This document shows, one piece after another, positions 8,485-16,602 of a stretch of DNA of 64,000 bases. The position numbers were made by a program, and so were the translations under genes. Origin of the DNA: Variovorax paradoxus_P (GTDB taxonomy: Bacteria; Pseudomonadota; Gammaproteobacteria; Burkholderiales; Burkholderiaceae_C); NCBI RefSeq assembly GCF_050627025.1, contig NZ_CP192472.1; one strand, 5' to 3'. Below the pieces are notes generated by a model. The model had not been told where the DNA came from. It worked only from the letters and a program-made list of their open reading frames with translations, and ran no database searches. Each line of letters begins with the position of its first letter. Position 1 is the first letter of the stretch.

Positions 8485-9408
8485 TCAATTCCTTGTCGAT
8501 GAAAGTTCGCCGGGGCTGCCTACTGCCGTGCTGCCGGGCCTGCAGGTGAAAACAAGAATGACCAGCGTGAGCACGTAGGGCACTGTGTTGAACAGGTGAT
8601 AGCCCCAGCCGATGCCGATGGACTGCAGCGCGGGCCCGATCGCCCCCGCGCCGCCGAAGAGAAACGCGGCGCCCACGCACCGCAGCGGGCTCCAGCGCGC
8701 AAAGATCACCAGGGCCACCGCAATGAGGCCCTGGCCGCTGGAGATGCCTTCGTTCCAGCTACCCGGATAGAACAACGTGAGCGATGCGCCGCCAAGCCCG
8801 GCGATGAAGCCGCCCGCCGTCGTCGCTGCAATGCGAAGGCCCGCAACCGAATAGCCGAGCGCCCGCGTGGCCTGCGCCGAATCGCCGGCCATGCGCACCA
8901 GCAGGCCGGCCCGCGTGCGCGCAAAGCCCCACCACAACAGCACAGCCAGTGCCACGCCGATGGGCACCAGCGCGTTGAGCTGCAGTGCCGAGCGCACCAC
9001 CGTGTTGTCGCTCCAGAAGCCCAGCGGTATGGCGGGAATCTGCGGTGCCTGCGGCTGGATCAGCGGCTTGCCCAGGTAGAACGCGAGCCCCGTGCCGAGC
9101 AGCATCAGGGCGATGCCTGTAGCGACATCGTTCACCCGGTCGAGCGAACACAGCAGGCCGTGCAGCAGCGCAAGCGCCGCGCCCGCCACCGCGCCAATCA
9201 GCACGCCGAGCCAGGCCGAACCGGTGAGATAGGCGCCGCCGAAAGCCGCCATCGCCGACAGCACCAGCACGCCTTCGAGCCCCAGGTTGATGCGACCCGA
9301 CTTTTCGGTGAGGCATTCACCCAGGCTCACGAAAAGAAACGGAGCGCCCACGCGCAGTGCACCGCCGACGATGCCGGCCACCAGCGCAATCCACTGGTCG
9401 GCCGTCAT
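8485..9408 (-). CDS. BMP-type ABC transporter permease (YufQ-like)
   Basis: A 307-residue inner-membrane permease of the BPD_transp_2 family with about 8-9 hydrophobic segments. The conserved cytoplasmic-loop region around LTEKSGRINLGLEGVLVLSA is characteristic of the smaller permease of BmpA-type nucleoside-like importers. It starts inside the stop of the preceding permease gene (ATGA, 9405-9408) and is followed 5 bases later by biuH. With the partner permease, the double ATPase and the BMP-family receptor it makes a complete importer. The substrate is probably a small nitrogen compound of the pathway, inferred from context alone. Confidence 0.9.
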   Translation of the reverse strand: MTADQWIALVAGIVGGALRVGAPFLFVSLGECLTEKSGRINLGLEGVLVLSAMAAFGGAYLTGSAWLGVLIGAVAGAALALLHGLLCSLDRVNDVATGIALMLLGTGLAFYLGKPLIQPQAPQIPAIPLGFWSDNTVVRSALQLNALVPIGVALAVLLWWGFARTRAGLLVRMAGDSAQATRALGYSVAGLRIAATTAGGFIAGLGGASLTLFYPGSWNEGISSGQGLIAVALVIFARWSPLRCVGAAFLFGGAGAIGPALQSIGIGWGYHLFNTVPYVLTLVILVFTCRPGSTAVGSPGELSSTRN

Positions 9409-10508
9409 TGCACAGCCTCCGCGGCATTCGGCTTGGGAACGGCATGGCTCACGCCCGATTCCCCGCCCTGCGGAACGCGTGCGCGCAGCGCCTTCCAGTC
9501 GATCATGCGCAAGCCCTCGCTTGCAAGAATGAGCACGAAGGCAATGCCCTGCAGAACCAGCACCGATGCGTCAGGCAAGCCGAGCCGCCGCTGCAGCAGG
9601 CTGCCCGCCGCACCGAAGCCGCCGAACAGGATTGCCACCGGCACGATGGCCGCGGGATTGTGCCGAGCGATGAACGACACCAGGATGCCCGCGTAGCCAT
9701 AGCCCGCGATCAGGGAGGCATTGGCATTGGTGTGAACCGCCGCCACCTCGACCGCGCCCGCAAGCCCCGCGCATGCACCGCCGAGCGCGCAGGCGCCCAG
9801 GATAAGCCGCGTGGCCGGCAGCCCCACGAGTTGCGCCGTGCGCGGATTGCCGCCCACCACGCGCACCGAAAACCCCGAAGCGGTGGCGCGCAGCCACCAC
9901 GCAAGCCCGAGGCAGGCGACCACGCCGATCACGAAGCCCCAGTGCACGTCGGAGCCACCGATGCCGCCGATCAGCAACCCTTCGTTCAGCGCATAAGTCG
10001 AAGGCTTGTTGAGGCTGGCCGGGTCGCGCAGCGGCCCCTCGACCAGATGCTTGAAGATGCCGATGGCGATGTAGGCCAGCAGCAGGCTGCTGATGGTTTC
10101 ATTGATGCCGCGGTACTGGCGCAGCCAGCCCGCAAGGGCGATCCACAGCGCCCCGGCAAGCGCACCCGCAATGCACACCACGGCCGTGCCCGCGATGTTG
10201 CCGGGCAGCGGCATCGCATGCGCAAGCGCCGCCGACGCCAGGCCGCCCAGCACCAGCGCGCCCTCCCCGCCGATGACGATGAGCCCCGCCCGCGCCGGCA
10301 GCGCCACGCACAGTGCGGTCAGCATCAGCGGCGCGGCGCGCTGCAAGGTGTTCTGCCACGAGAACCAGTCGCCGAACGCGCCTTTGAAAAGCGTGGCCCA
10401 CACCTCCACCGGATCGACGCCCGCAAAGGCCACCAGCACGCCGAACAGCAGCAGCGCCGCCGCAATGGCGAACACCGGCAGGGCGAATTCCTTGAGCGCG
10501 TGGCGCAT
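9405..10508 (-). CDS. BMP-type ABC transporter permease (YufP-like)
   Basis: A 367-residue permease, the larger of the pair, with around ten hydrophobic segments. Characteristic residues are LPARAGLIVIGGEGALVLGG (the EAA-like loop with the conserved Gly-Glu-Gly) and RGINETISSLLLAYIA. It overlaps the next gene by four bases and follows the receptor gene by 18. The C-terminal tail after about residue 345 is polar and cytoplasmic. Confidence 0.9.
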   Translation of the reverse strand: MRHALKEFALPVFAIAAALLLFGVLVAFAGVDPVEVWATLFKGAFGDWFSWQNTLQRAAPLMLTALCVALPARAGLIVIGGEGALVLGGLASAALAHAMPLPGNIAGTAVVCIAGALAGALWIALAGWLRQYRGINETISSLLLAYIAIGIFKHLVEGPLRDPASLNKPSTYALNEGLLIGGIGGSDVHWGFVIGVVACLGLAWWLRATASGFSVRVVGGNPRTAQLVGLPATRLILGACALGGACAGLAGAVEVAAVHTNANASLIAGYGYAGILVSFIARHNPAAIVPVAILFGGFGAAGSLLQRRLGLPDASVLVLQGIAFVLILASEGLRMIDWKALRARVPQGGESGVSHAVPKPNAAEAVQ

Positions 10509-10526
10509 GGTGACGATGACCCGGAA

Positions 10527-11645
10527 TCAGGCCGAGCCGATCACGCCTTCGACCAGGTAGTTCATCTTTTCCAGCTCCAGGTCGGTCTGCTTCAGCACCT
10601 TGCCGGCCGGCACCACGACGGCGCCCTTGTTGTCCTTGATGCCGTCCTTGAAGATGTCGAAGGTGCCGGCAATCATCCTGGCCTTGATGTCGTCGGCCTG
10701 CTTCTTTGCGGCGTCGGGCACCATGGGGCCATAGGCGGACATCTTCACGTAGCCCTCCTTCAGGCCTCCGCGCAGAAAGTTGGGGTGCGGCTTGCCGGCT
10801 TGCGCGGCCTCGATCGCGGCCTTGTACGCCGTGAGCCAGTTCCACTCGGCACCGGTGAGGTACGCATTGGGCGCCAGCTTGGCCTGGCTCGCGTGGTAGC
10901 CGCAAACCATCTTGCCGCGCTTGGCCGCTGTCTCCACCACCACCTTGGGGCCGTCGACGTGCATGGTGAACACGTCGCAGCCCTGGTCGGCCAGGCTGTT
11001 GGTGGCCTCGGCTTCCTTCACGGCCATCGACCAGTCGCCGGTGAAGATCACGCTGCACGTGATGTTCGGCTTGACCGAACGCGCGCCGAGCGTAAATGCG
11101 TTGATGTTGCGCAGCACCTGCGGAATGGGCTTGGCGGCAACGAAGGCGATCTTGTTGCTCTTGGTCATGTGCGCGGCAATCACGCCGTTCAGGAACTGGC
11201 ATTCGTCGATGTAGCCGAAGAAGCTGCCGGCGTTCTTCGGATGCTTGCCTTCTGTCCAGAGCCCGCCGCAGTGCGAGAAGCGCACGTCGGGGTTCTTGGG
11301 CGCCACGGCGAGGATGTGCGGATCGAAGTAGCCGAACGACGTGGGAAACAGCAGCTTGGCGCCGTCCTGCGAGATCATGCCGGCCATGGTCTTCTGTACC
11401 GCCGCGGTCTCGGGCACGTTCTCTTCCTCCACCACCTTCACTCCGGGCAACTTCTTTACTTCGGCGGCTGCCATGGCATGCGCCTGGTTGTAGCCATAGT
11501 CGTCGCGCGCGCCGACGTAGATCACGCCGACTGTCAGCGGCTTGGCCTGTGCGCCGGCAAGGGCGCTCCAGCCTCCAAGGGAACCCGCAGCGCCGAGCGC
11601 GGCCAGGGATTTGAGGGACTCGCGGCGATTGATGGTGCTGGTCAT
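10527..11645 (-). CDS. BMP-family ABC transporter substrate-binding protein
   Basis: A 372-residue periplasmic receptor of the Bmp (PnrA-like/Med) superfamily. The start at 11645 has a good ribosome-binding site (GGAGAA) and yields a twin-arginine-like export signal, NRRESLKSLAALGAAG, with a cleavage region around AGAQAKP. The Bmp pattern is visible: VGVIYVGARDDYGYNQAHAM, then GYFDPHILAVAPKNPDVRFSHCGG and CDVFTMHVDGPKVVV. Characterised family members bind purine nucleosides or autoinducers. Here the neighbours (biuH, atzF, atzH) point instead to a ureide, heterocycle or similar nitrogen-rich ligand. That is inference. Confidence 0.92.
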   Translation of the reverse strand: MTSTINRRESLKSLAALGAAGSLGGWSALAGAQAKPLTVGVIYVGARDDYGYNQAHAMAAAEVKKLPGVKVVEEENVPETAAVQKTMAGMISQDGAKLLFPTSFGYFDPHILAVAPKNPDVRFSHCGGLWTEGKHPKNAGSFFGYIDECQFLNGVIAAHMTKSNKIAFVAAKPIPQVLRNINAFTLGARSVKPNITCSVIFTGDWSMAVKEAEATNSLADQGCDVFTMHVDGPKVVVETAAKRGKMVCGYHASQAKLAPNAYLTGAEWNWLTAYKAAIEAAQAGKPHPNFLRGGLKEGYVKMSAYGPMVPDAAKKQADDIKARMIAGTFDIFKDGIKDNKGAVVVPAGKVLKQTDLELEKMNYLVEGVIGSA

Positions 11646-11698
11646 GGGGTTCTCCGGTCTTGGATACAAGGTGGGGTGCAAAAAATGTGCCCGCGTGT

Positions 11699-12079
11699 TC
11701 AGCCAATCAGGCTCACGTGCGCGGCGGCCACGCGCCAGCCATCGGCGGTGCGCAGCCAGGTCTGGCTCTGGCGGCCGGTCTGGCGGCTGCCTTCGCGGCG
11801 GAACTCGGTGTTGGCGGTCGCGAAGTCGCGGCCGTAGGTGGTGATGACGGTGTGCATCAGCTCGCGCGGCGGGCTCTGCACCGGCAGCGACGCGCGAAAG
11901 GCGCTGATGGCCGCATGGCCGTGGTGGTTCTCGGCATAGCCGTAGCGCAACGTGTGCGGGCTGTTCCAGAACAGTTCGTCGAGCACATCGCGCCGGTTGG
12001 TGACCAGTGCTTCTTCGTAGCGCGCGAACACCGCGGTCACTTCAGCGAGCACTTCGGGGATGTTGATTTCCAGGGTCAT
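11699..12079 (-). CDS. atzH: AtzH/HpxZ-like DUF3225 protein (NTF2 fold)
   Basis: A 126-residue protein matching DUF3225, the family of HpxZ (oxalurate catabolism) and AtzH. AtzH from the cyanuric-acid operon of Pseudomonas sp. ADP has been proposed to convert 1,3-dicarboxyurea to allophanate, with Tyr22 and Arg46 needed. Here Tyr21 (VFARYEEAL) and Arg45 (HTLRYGY) fall at the same places with an offset of one. The end of the chain, TWLRTADGWRVAAAHVS, is typical of NTF2-like folds. Its start overlaps the stop of the NMT1-type ATPase gene (ATGA at 12076-12079). AtzH homologues normally sit with atzG-atzE, which are absent here, so the substrate source is an open question. Confidence 0.85.
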   Translation of the reverse strand: MTLEINIPEVLAEVTAVFARYEEALVTNRRDVLDELFWNSPHTLRYGYAENHHGHAAISAFRASLPVQSPPRELMHTVITTYGRDFATANTEFRREGSRQTGRQSQTWLRTADGWRVAAAHVSLIG

Positions 12080-12909
12080 CTGCGAACCTCGCGTTGAAAG
12101 ATGTCGAGGCTGAGCTTCTTCATCGCGACAAAGCTCTCGGTGCTCAGCGTCTCGACCGTGCGCGGCCGTGCATCGCCGTAGCGCAGGATCTCGGCCACCC
12201 TGGTGGGCCGCTTGGTCAACAGCAGCACCTCGTCGGCCAGGTACACGGCTTCTTCCAGGTCGTGCGACACGAGCAGCATGGTGGTGCCGGTCTGCATGAA
12301 CACCTCTTGCAGCTTCTCGCGGATGAAGAGCGTCATCTCGAAGTCCAGCGCGGAAAACGGCTCGTCGAGAAACAGCACCTCGGGGTTCGGCGCGAGCGCC
12401 CGCATGATCGACGCGGTCTGTTGCTGGCCGCCCGAGAGTTCGTACGGAAAGCGCTTCAGGTCGAACTTGACGTCGAACGACGCCACCAGCTCTTCCATGC
12501 GCCGGTCGACCTCGGCCTTGCTGCGGCCTTCGAGCTTCAGCGGATAGGCGATGTTGTCGATGGTGCGCATCCACGGGAACATCGCCTCGCGGTAGTTCTG
12601 GAAGACGTAGCCGATCTTGGTGTCCTTGCGCTGCTTGCCGTCGAAAAGGATTTCGCCCGAATCGATGGGAATGAGCCCCGCGATCATGTTGATGAGCGTG
12701 GATTTGCCGCAGCCGTTGGGGCCGAACACCGAGACGATCTTGTGCTTGGGTATGTCGAGGTCGAAGTTCTCGTAAAGCGGCCAGCCCGCAAAGTACTTGG
12801 TCAGGCCGCGAATGGTGATGTGCGTGCCGGCCGGGCCGGGCTTGAAGACGGGCTTGGGCACGTCGGCATACACCGGTCCGTTCACGACGATGTCTTGGGT
12901 GGCTTTCAT
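12076..12909 (-). CDS. NMT1-type ABC transporter ATPase (SsuB/TauB/NrtD-like)
   Basis: A 277-residue single ABC ATPase. It has Walker A GPNGCGKST, a Q-loop in VFQNYREAMFPW, the signature LSGGQQQ (note TASIMRAL after it), Walker B VLFLDEPFSALD and the H-loop LVSHDLEEAV. The start at 12909 overlaps the permease stop (ATGA). An N-terminal extension of about 25 residues precedes the ABC core. It works with the permease and receptor immediately upstream, forming the second complete importer of the operon. The class serves sulfonates, nitrate, thiamine precursors and similar small anions or heterocycles. Confidence 0.92.
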   Translation of the reverse strand: MKATQDIVVNGPVYADVPKPVFKPGPAGTHITIRGLTKYFAGWPLYENFDLDIPKHKIVSVFGPNGCGKSTLINMIAGLIPIDSGEILFDGKQRKDTKIGYVFQNYREAMFPWMRTIDNIAYPLKLEGRSKAEVDRRMEELVASFDVKFDLKRFPYELSGGQQQTASIMRALAPNPEVLFLDEPFSALDFEMTLFIREKLQEVFMQTGTTMLLVSHDLEEAVYLADEVLLLTKRPTRVAEILRYGDARPRTVETLSTESFVAMKKLSLDIFQREVRR

Positions 12910-13745
12910 CGGCCGCTCCAGTGCACGATGCGGCGCTCGGCCACAAGAAAGAGAATGTTGAGGGCATAGCCCAGCGCACCGGCGGCAAGAATGGCCGCAT
13001 ACATGCTCTTCACGTTGAGCACCTGCTGCGCGTCGATGATGCGATGGCCAAGGCCGGTGTCGGAGCCGATGAACATCTCGGCCACGATGACGATCACCAA
13101 CGCCATCGACACCGCCGAGCGCAGGCCCACGAAGCTGGGCTGCAGGCTTTCCCACACCAGCACGTCCTTGAAGATCTGCCAGCGGGAGGCGCCCATGACG
13201 CGCGCCGCCATCACGCGCTGCTTGCGCGCATTGATGACGCCGTAGGCGCTGTTGAACACCACGATCAGCAGCGCGCCGAAAGCCGCAATGGCCACCTTGT
13301 TGACGTCGGACACGCCGAAGATCAAAAGAAACAGCGGAATCAGCGCGGACGAGGGCGTGGAGCGAAAGAAGTCGATCAGGAATTCGACGCTGCGGTAGGC
13401 CTTCTCGTTGCTGCCAAGCAGCACACCCAGCGGCACGCCGACCACCGCCGCAATCGCAAAGGCCTGCAGCGTGCGCCACACGGTCATGGCAAAGTCGGTG
13501 AGCAGCGGCCCTCCGGCGAGCCCCGTGATCAGCGCCGCAATGGTGTCCGCGGGCGTGGGCAGAAGAATCGGCTTGATGAAGCCGAGCCGCACGGCCAGGT
13601 CCCACACGATGAACAGTGCCACGGGCCCGATGAAGGGCAGCAACCGGTCGCGCAGCGGCGGCTTAGGCATTGCCGCTGCCGTGGCGCCGGCGGCCGGCGG
13701 TGTCCACGGCGCGGCCGTGGTCGTGCTTGCTTCGGCCATGGTCAT
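12906..13745 (-). CDS. NMT1-type ABC transporter permease (SsuC/TauC-like)
   Basis: A 279-residue inner-membrane protein of the BPD_transp_1 class. A low-complexity Ala/Thr/Pro cytoplasmic N terminus of about 30 residues precedes roughly six hydrophobic segments. The EAA loop is seen as AARVMGASRWQIFKDVLVWESLQPSFVGLR. Start and stop both overlap neighbours as ATGA (13742-13745 and 12906-12909), so receptor, permease and ATPase are translationally coupled. Confidence 0.92.
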   Translation of the reverse strand: MTMAEASTTTAAPWTPPAAGATAAAMPKPPLRDRLLPFIGPVALFIVWDLAVRLGFIKPILLPTPADTIAALITGLAGGPLLTDFAMTVWRTLQAFAIAAVVGVPLGVLLGSNEKAYRSVEFLIDFFRSTPSSALIPLFLLIFGVSDVNKVAIAAFGALLIVVFNSAYGVINARKQRVMAARVMGASRWQIFKDVLVWESLQPSFVGLRSAVSMALVIVIVAEMFIGSDTGLGHRIIDAQQVLNVKSMYAAILAAGALGYALNILFLVAERRIVHWSGR

Positions 13746-14746
13746 GCCTTGTAGAGCAGGCCGTCCACCAGCACCTTCTTCTCGAAGATGCCTTTCTCGG
13801 TGAAGAGGTCGTAGAACTTCTGGAAGTACGCCACGTCGCTCGGCTTGAACTCGTTGTAGAGCATGTAGGAGGCGAGCGGCACTTCGGCCGTGAGGCTGCC
13901 TTCGATGGCGGTGTAGCCCTTCATGTGCTGGCGGGCGTCGTCAGGCTTGGTGCGCACCAGCTCAACGCCGCGTGCATAGGCGGCGATGTACTTCTTGGCT
14001 ACCTCCGGGTTCTTCTTGATGAACTCGCTGGTGAGGCTGGCCGCGCCGCCATGCCATGGCGCCATCGGATCGCCCAGGATGTACCTGGCGACGACGCCGG
14101 CCTCGATGACTCGCGTGGTGCCGTTCATGCGTCCCACGGTGCCGGTGGGCTCGAGCGTGTAGCAAGCATCGACCTGGCCCGCGACGAGAGCGGCCACGTG
14201 CTGGCCGATGGGCAGCTCGCTCACCGTGGCGCCCTTGGCGCCGGCGCGTTCGAGCATGGTCTTGCACAAGGTCACGTTCTGGATGCCGGGGCCGGACGCG
14301 ATCTTCTTGCCGGCCAGCTCGGCCATGGTCTTGATCGGGCTGTCCTTGGCAACGATGAATTCGTCGAGCACGAACTTGGCGTTGCTGGGGTTGGTGCAGA
14401 AGATCTTGAAGAGCCCCGGTTGCGCGATCTCGCCGATGGCGAGGTTGGCCGAGCCGGTGCCATTGGAGCTGCCGTCGCAGCGGCCCGCCAGCATGCCTTC
14501 CATGACCTGCTGGGCACCTGCAAACTTGAGCGGCTCCACGTCCAGGCCCGCTTCCTTGAAGTAGCCGCGGTCCACCGCGGCAAAGAAGGGCAGTCCAGCG
14601 GCCACGGGCCAGAAGCCGATGCGGATCTTCGGTGCCGCTTGCGCACGCACGATGGCGGGCGCGGCCAGCACGGCCAGCCCTGCTGCGCCGGCCTGCAGCA
14701 AATGGCGGCGCGATGCGGTGGCGGGCAATTTCTCAGGGATGCTCAT
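13742..14746 (-). CDS. NMT1/THI5-like ABC transporter substrate-binding protein
   Basis: A 334-residue periplasmic receptor. It starts with a twin-arginine-like signal, ASRRHLLQAGAAGLAVLAAPAIVRAQA, suggesting Tat export of a folded receptor. The mature part shows the NMT1/SsuA pattern: KIRIGFWPVAAGLPFFAAVDRGYFKEAGLDV, LDEFIVAKDSPIKTMAELAGKKIA and VAGQVDACYTLEPTG. It lies 17 bases after atzF and overlaps the permease start. The ligand cannot be read from the sequence. Pathway context suggests a ureide or s-triazine-derived nitrogen source. Confidence 0.92.
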   Translation of the reverse strand: MSIPEKLPATASRRHLLQAGAAGLAVLAAPAIVRAQAAPKIRIGFWPVAAGLPFFAAVDRGYFKEAGLDVEPLKFAGAQQVMEGMLAGRCDGSSNGTGSANLAIGEIAQPGLFKIFCTNPSNAKFVLDEFIVAKDSPIKTMAELAGKKIASGPGIQNVTLCKTMLERAGAKGATVSELPIGQHVAALVAGQVDACYTLEPTGTVGRMNGTTRVIEAGVVARYILGDPMAPWHGGAASLTSEFIKKNPEVAKKYIAAYARGVELVRTKPDDARQHMKGYTAIEGSLTAEVPLASYMLYNEFKPSDVAYFQKFYDLFTEKGIFEKKVLVDGLLYKA

Positions 14747-14763
14747 GAAGACTCCTCGAACGG

Positions 14764-16476
14764 TCAGGTTGGAATGGCTTGGGAAGAAGACGCGGTGCGG
14801 CTCGCGATATAGGCACGCCAGCCGCCGTGGTGGCTCACGTCTTCGGCGTCGTGCAGCGCATGGCCTTCGCAGATGAAGCCGTGCACCCAGTTGCCGTCGG
14901 CAAGCTCCACGCTGCCGAGCCCCAGCGGCGGTGGAATCAAGGCGAGAAAGCTACCGACCTGCGCGACCGGAACCGACCACACCTCGAGCGCGATGGCGGT
15001 GCCGCCGCTGGCACTGCGCTGCAGGCCCGGCTTGGGCGGCACGGTGCCGGGCAACGCATGAAGCCGGTAGCGCGGCGCAGTGGCCGTGGCGCGCAGCAGC
15101 GTGGCGCCGCGCTCGGTGAGCTGGCTGTTGAGCGGCATGCCCGAAAGGTGCGCGCCGACGACGGCGATGGGCATGGCCTGCGCTTGCGAGACGCCCAGCC
15201 CCGGAATGGCGCGCGGCTCTGGCAGTGGCAAGCCTGTGGCGCCTTGCGAAAGGCCTGTGGCGTGGTGATAGCGCTGGCCAAGCTCGGCCAGCGCAAGGTC
15301 GCTGCCGCAAGGGCCGATCAGCGTGATGCCGAACGGCAGGCCATCGGCGCGCAGCGAACTCGGCACCGAGATGGCGGCGTAGTCCAGCAGGTTGACGAAG
15401 TTGGTGTACGCGCCAAGGTTGCGGTTGAGCACGACAGGGTCGGCGCGCATCTGGTCGCGCGTGTAGTGCGTGGGCGCCGTCGGCACCAGCAGCACGTCGA
15501 TGCCGCGCCACATCGGTTCGGCCTGCTGTGCGAGCGCGCGCAGCCTTGTTTGCGCATCGAACACGTCGGCTGCGCTGTAGCCACGGCCGCTTTCGAGAAT
15601 GCTGCGCACCGGCTCGATCACCTGCGAGCCGTGCGCGTCGAAGAACCCGCGCACTGCGGCATAGCGCTCTGCTACCAGCGCGCTTTCATAGAGCAGCGCA
15701 GCGGCTTCGGCCAGAGGGGCGTACGGAATGGTCACAGCCGTTCCGCCAAGTGCGACAAGCCGGGCCTGTGCGTCGCCAAAGGCCGCTTCAGCCTCGAGGT
15801 CACCGAAGAAGCTCAGCGTGTCGGGCACACCGAAGCGGAAAGCCGACGGAAAGGGCTCGCCGAGCAGGGCAATTTCTCGCGAATACGGATCGCGCGCGTC
15901 CGGCCCCGCAGCCGCAAGAAGCACATCTACAGCCACGGCGACGGTGCGCGCGAAGATCGACACACAGTCCGCGCTCTGGGCAGCCGGCACCACGCCAACG
16001 GCGCTCAGCAAGCCGCGCGAGGGCTTGATGCCGACGATGTTGTTGAGCCCGGCGGGCACGCGGCCCGAGCCGGCCGTGTCGGTGCCGAGTGCGAAGTCGA
16101 CCTCGCCCTTCGCCACCACATAGGCCGAACCCGAGCTGGAACCGCCCGAGACATAGCGTGGGTCGAAGGCGTTGGGCACCTCGCCATAAGGAGAGCGCGT
16201 GCCGTTCAGGCCGCAGGCGAACTGATCCAGATTGGTCTTGCCGAGCAGCGATGCACCGGCATCGAGCAGCTTTTGCACCACCGCCGCGTGGGCTGCGGGC
16301 TGGCGGTCGAAGGCCGGGCAGGCGGCCGTGGTGGGCACGCCGGCCACATCGATGTTGTCCTTGACTGCGAAGCGCAGGCCGGCGAGCGGGCCGTTGCCCG
16401 CATCTGCGCCGGGCACGGGCCGAGGGAAGCGCGCGATCCACGCCGCGGCTGCCGATCCGTTTTCTTCATGCACCAT
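14764..16476 (-). CDS. atzF: Allophanate hydrolase
   Basis: A 570-residue amidase-signature enzyme with the extra C-terminal domain of allophanate hydrolases. It splits allophanate to ammonia and CO2, the last step of biuret, urea-amidolyase and cyanuric-acid pathways. The catalytic Lys39 (AVKDNIDVAG), cis-Ser114 (GGSSSGSA) and nucleophile Ser137 (GTDTAGSGR) are visible. After about residue 450 comes the allophanate-hydrolase C domain (AVVGAHLSGMPLN ... YRLHALPGT ... GWRAY). The length is close to AtzF rather than plain amidases. It is the first gene of the operon, with its ATG at 16476 just downstream of the sigma-54 promoter and operator. No biotin-dependent urea carboxylase is present, so supply must come from BiuH or a related route. 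Confidence 0.93.
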   Translation of the reverse strand: MVHEENGSAAAAWIARFPRPVPGADAGNGPLAGLRFAVKDNIDVAGVPTTAACPAFDRQPAAHAAVVQKLLDAGASLLGKTNLDQFACGLNGTRSPYGEVPNAFDPRYVSGGSSSGSAYVVAKGEVDFALGTDTAGSGRVPAGLNNIVGIKPSRGLLSAVGVVPAAQSADCVSIFARTVAVAVDVLLAAAGPDARDPYSREIALLGEPFPSAFRFGVPDTLSFFGDLEAEAAFGDAQARLVALGGTAVTIPYAPLAEAAALLYESALVAERYAAVRGFFDAHGSQVIEPVRSILESGRGYSAADVFDAQTRLRALAQQAEPMWRGIDVLLVPTAPTHYTRDQMRADPVVLNRNLGAYTNFVNLLDYAAISVPSSLRADGLPFGITLIGPCGSDLALAELGQRYHHATGLSQGATGLPLPEPRAIPGLGVSQAQAMPIAVVGAHLSGMPLNSQLTERGATLLRATATAPRYRLHALPGTVPPKPGLQRSASGGTAIALEVWSVPVAQVGSFLALIPPPLGLGSVELADGNWVHGFICEGHALHDAEDVSHHGGWRAYIASRTASSSQAIPT

Positions 16477-16491
16477 ATCAAAGCATCCAAA

Positions 16492-16503
16492 CTTGTGTAC
16501 AAG
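16492..16503. promoter_or_regulatory. Putative FCD/GntR operator at the atzF transcription start
   Basis: CTTGT-GT-ACAAG is an inverted repeat with five-base arms, matching the TTGT-N-ACAA type of half-site spacing used by many FadR/FCD regulators. It spans the start point predicted from the sigma-54 elements (about 16499), so a bound repressor would block initiation. The likely binder is the GntR/FCD protein encoded at 4660-5433, at the far end of the same operon. Confidence 0.6.
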
Positions 16504-16508
16504 TCGAG

Positions 16509-16526
16509 ATGCAAGCAGTGTGCCAA
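16509..16526 (-). promoter_or_regulatory. Sigma-54 promoter of the biuret/allophanate operon
   Basis: On the minus strand the site reads TTGGCACACTGCTTGCAT. This matches the consensus TGGCAC-N5-TTGCA completely, with GG and GC separated by exactly ten bases. The predicted start is about 16499, 23 bases before the atzF ATG. Sigma-54 control usually signals nitrogen limitation with an NtrC-type activator, which fits a nitrogen-scavenging operon. I found no convincing activator sites in the short upstream gap; they may lie in the neighbouring protease gene. Confidence 0.8.
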
Positions 16527-16602
16527 GGCGATCGGAGGTCGCCCTTCAAGAAGTTCTATTGGAGGTTTTGCCCCCTCCCCCTCTGGGAGAGGGAGTAATA
16601 CT

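Noticed and set aside
16571..16595. CT-rich/GA-rich hairpin between the M48 protease gene and atzF, similar to Comamonadaceae intergenic repeats
   Set aside because: Only one copy in the window, imperfect pairing, and no T-tract on the minus strand. It may end protease transcription, but the sequence does not settle it.
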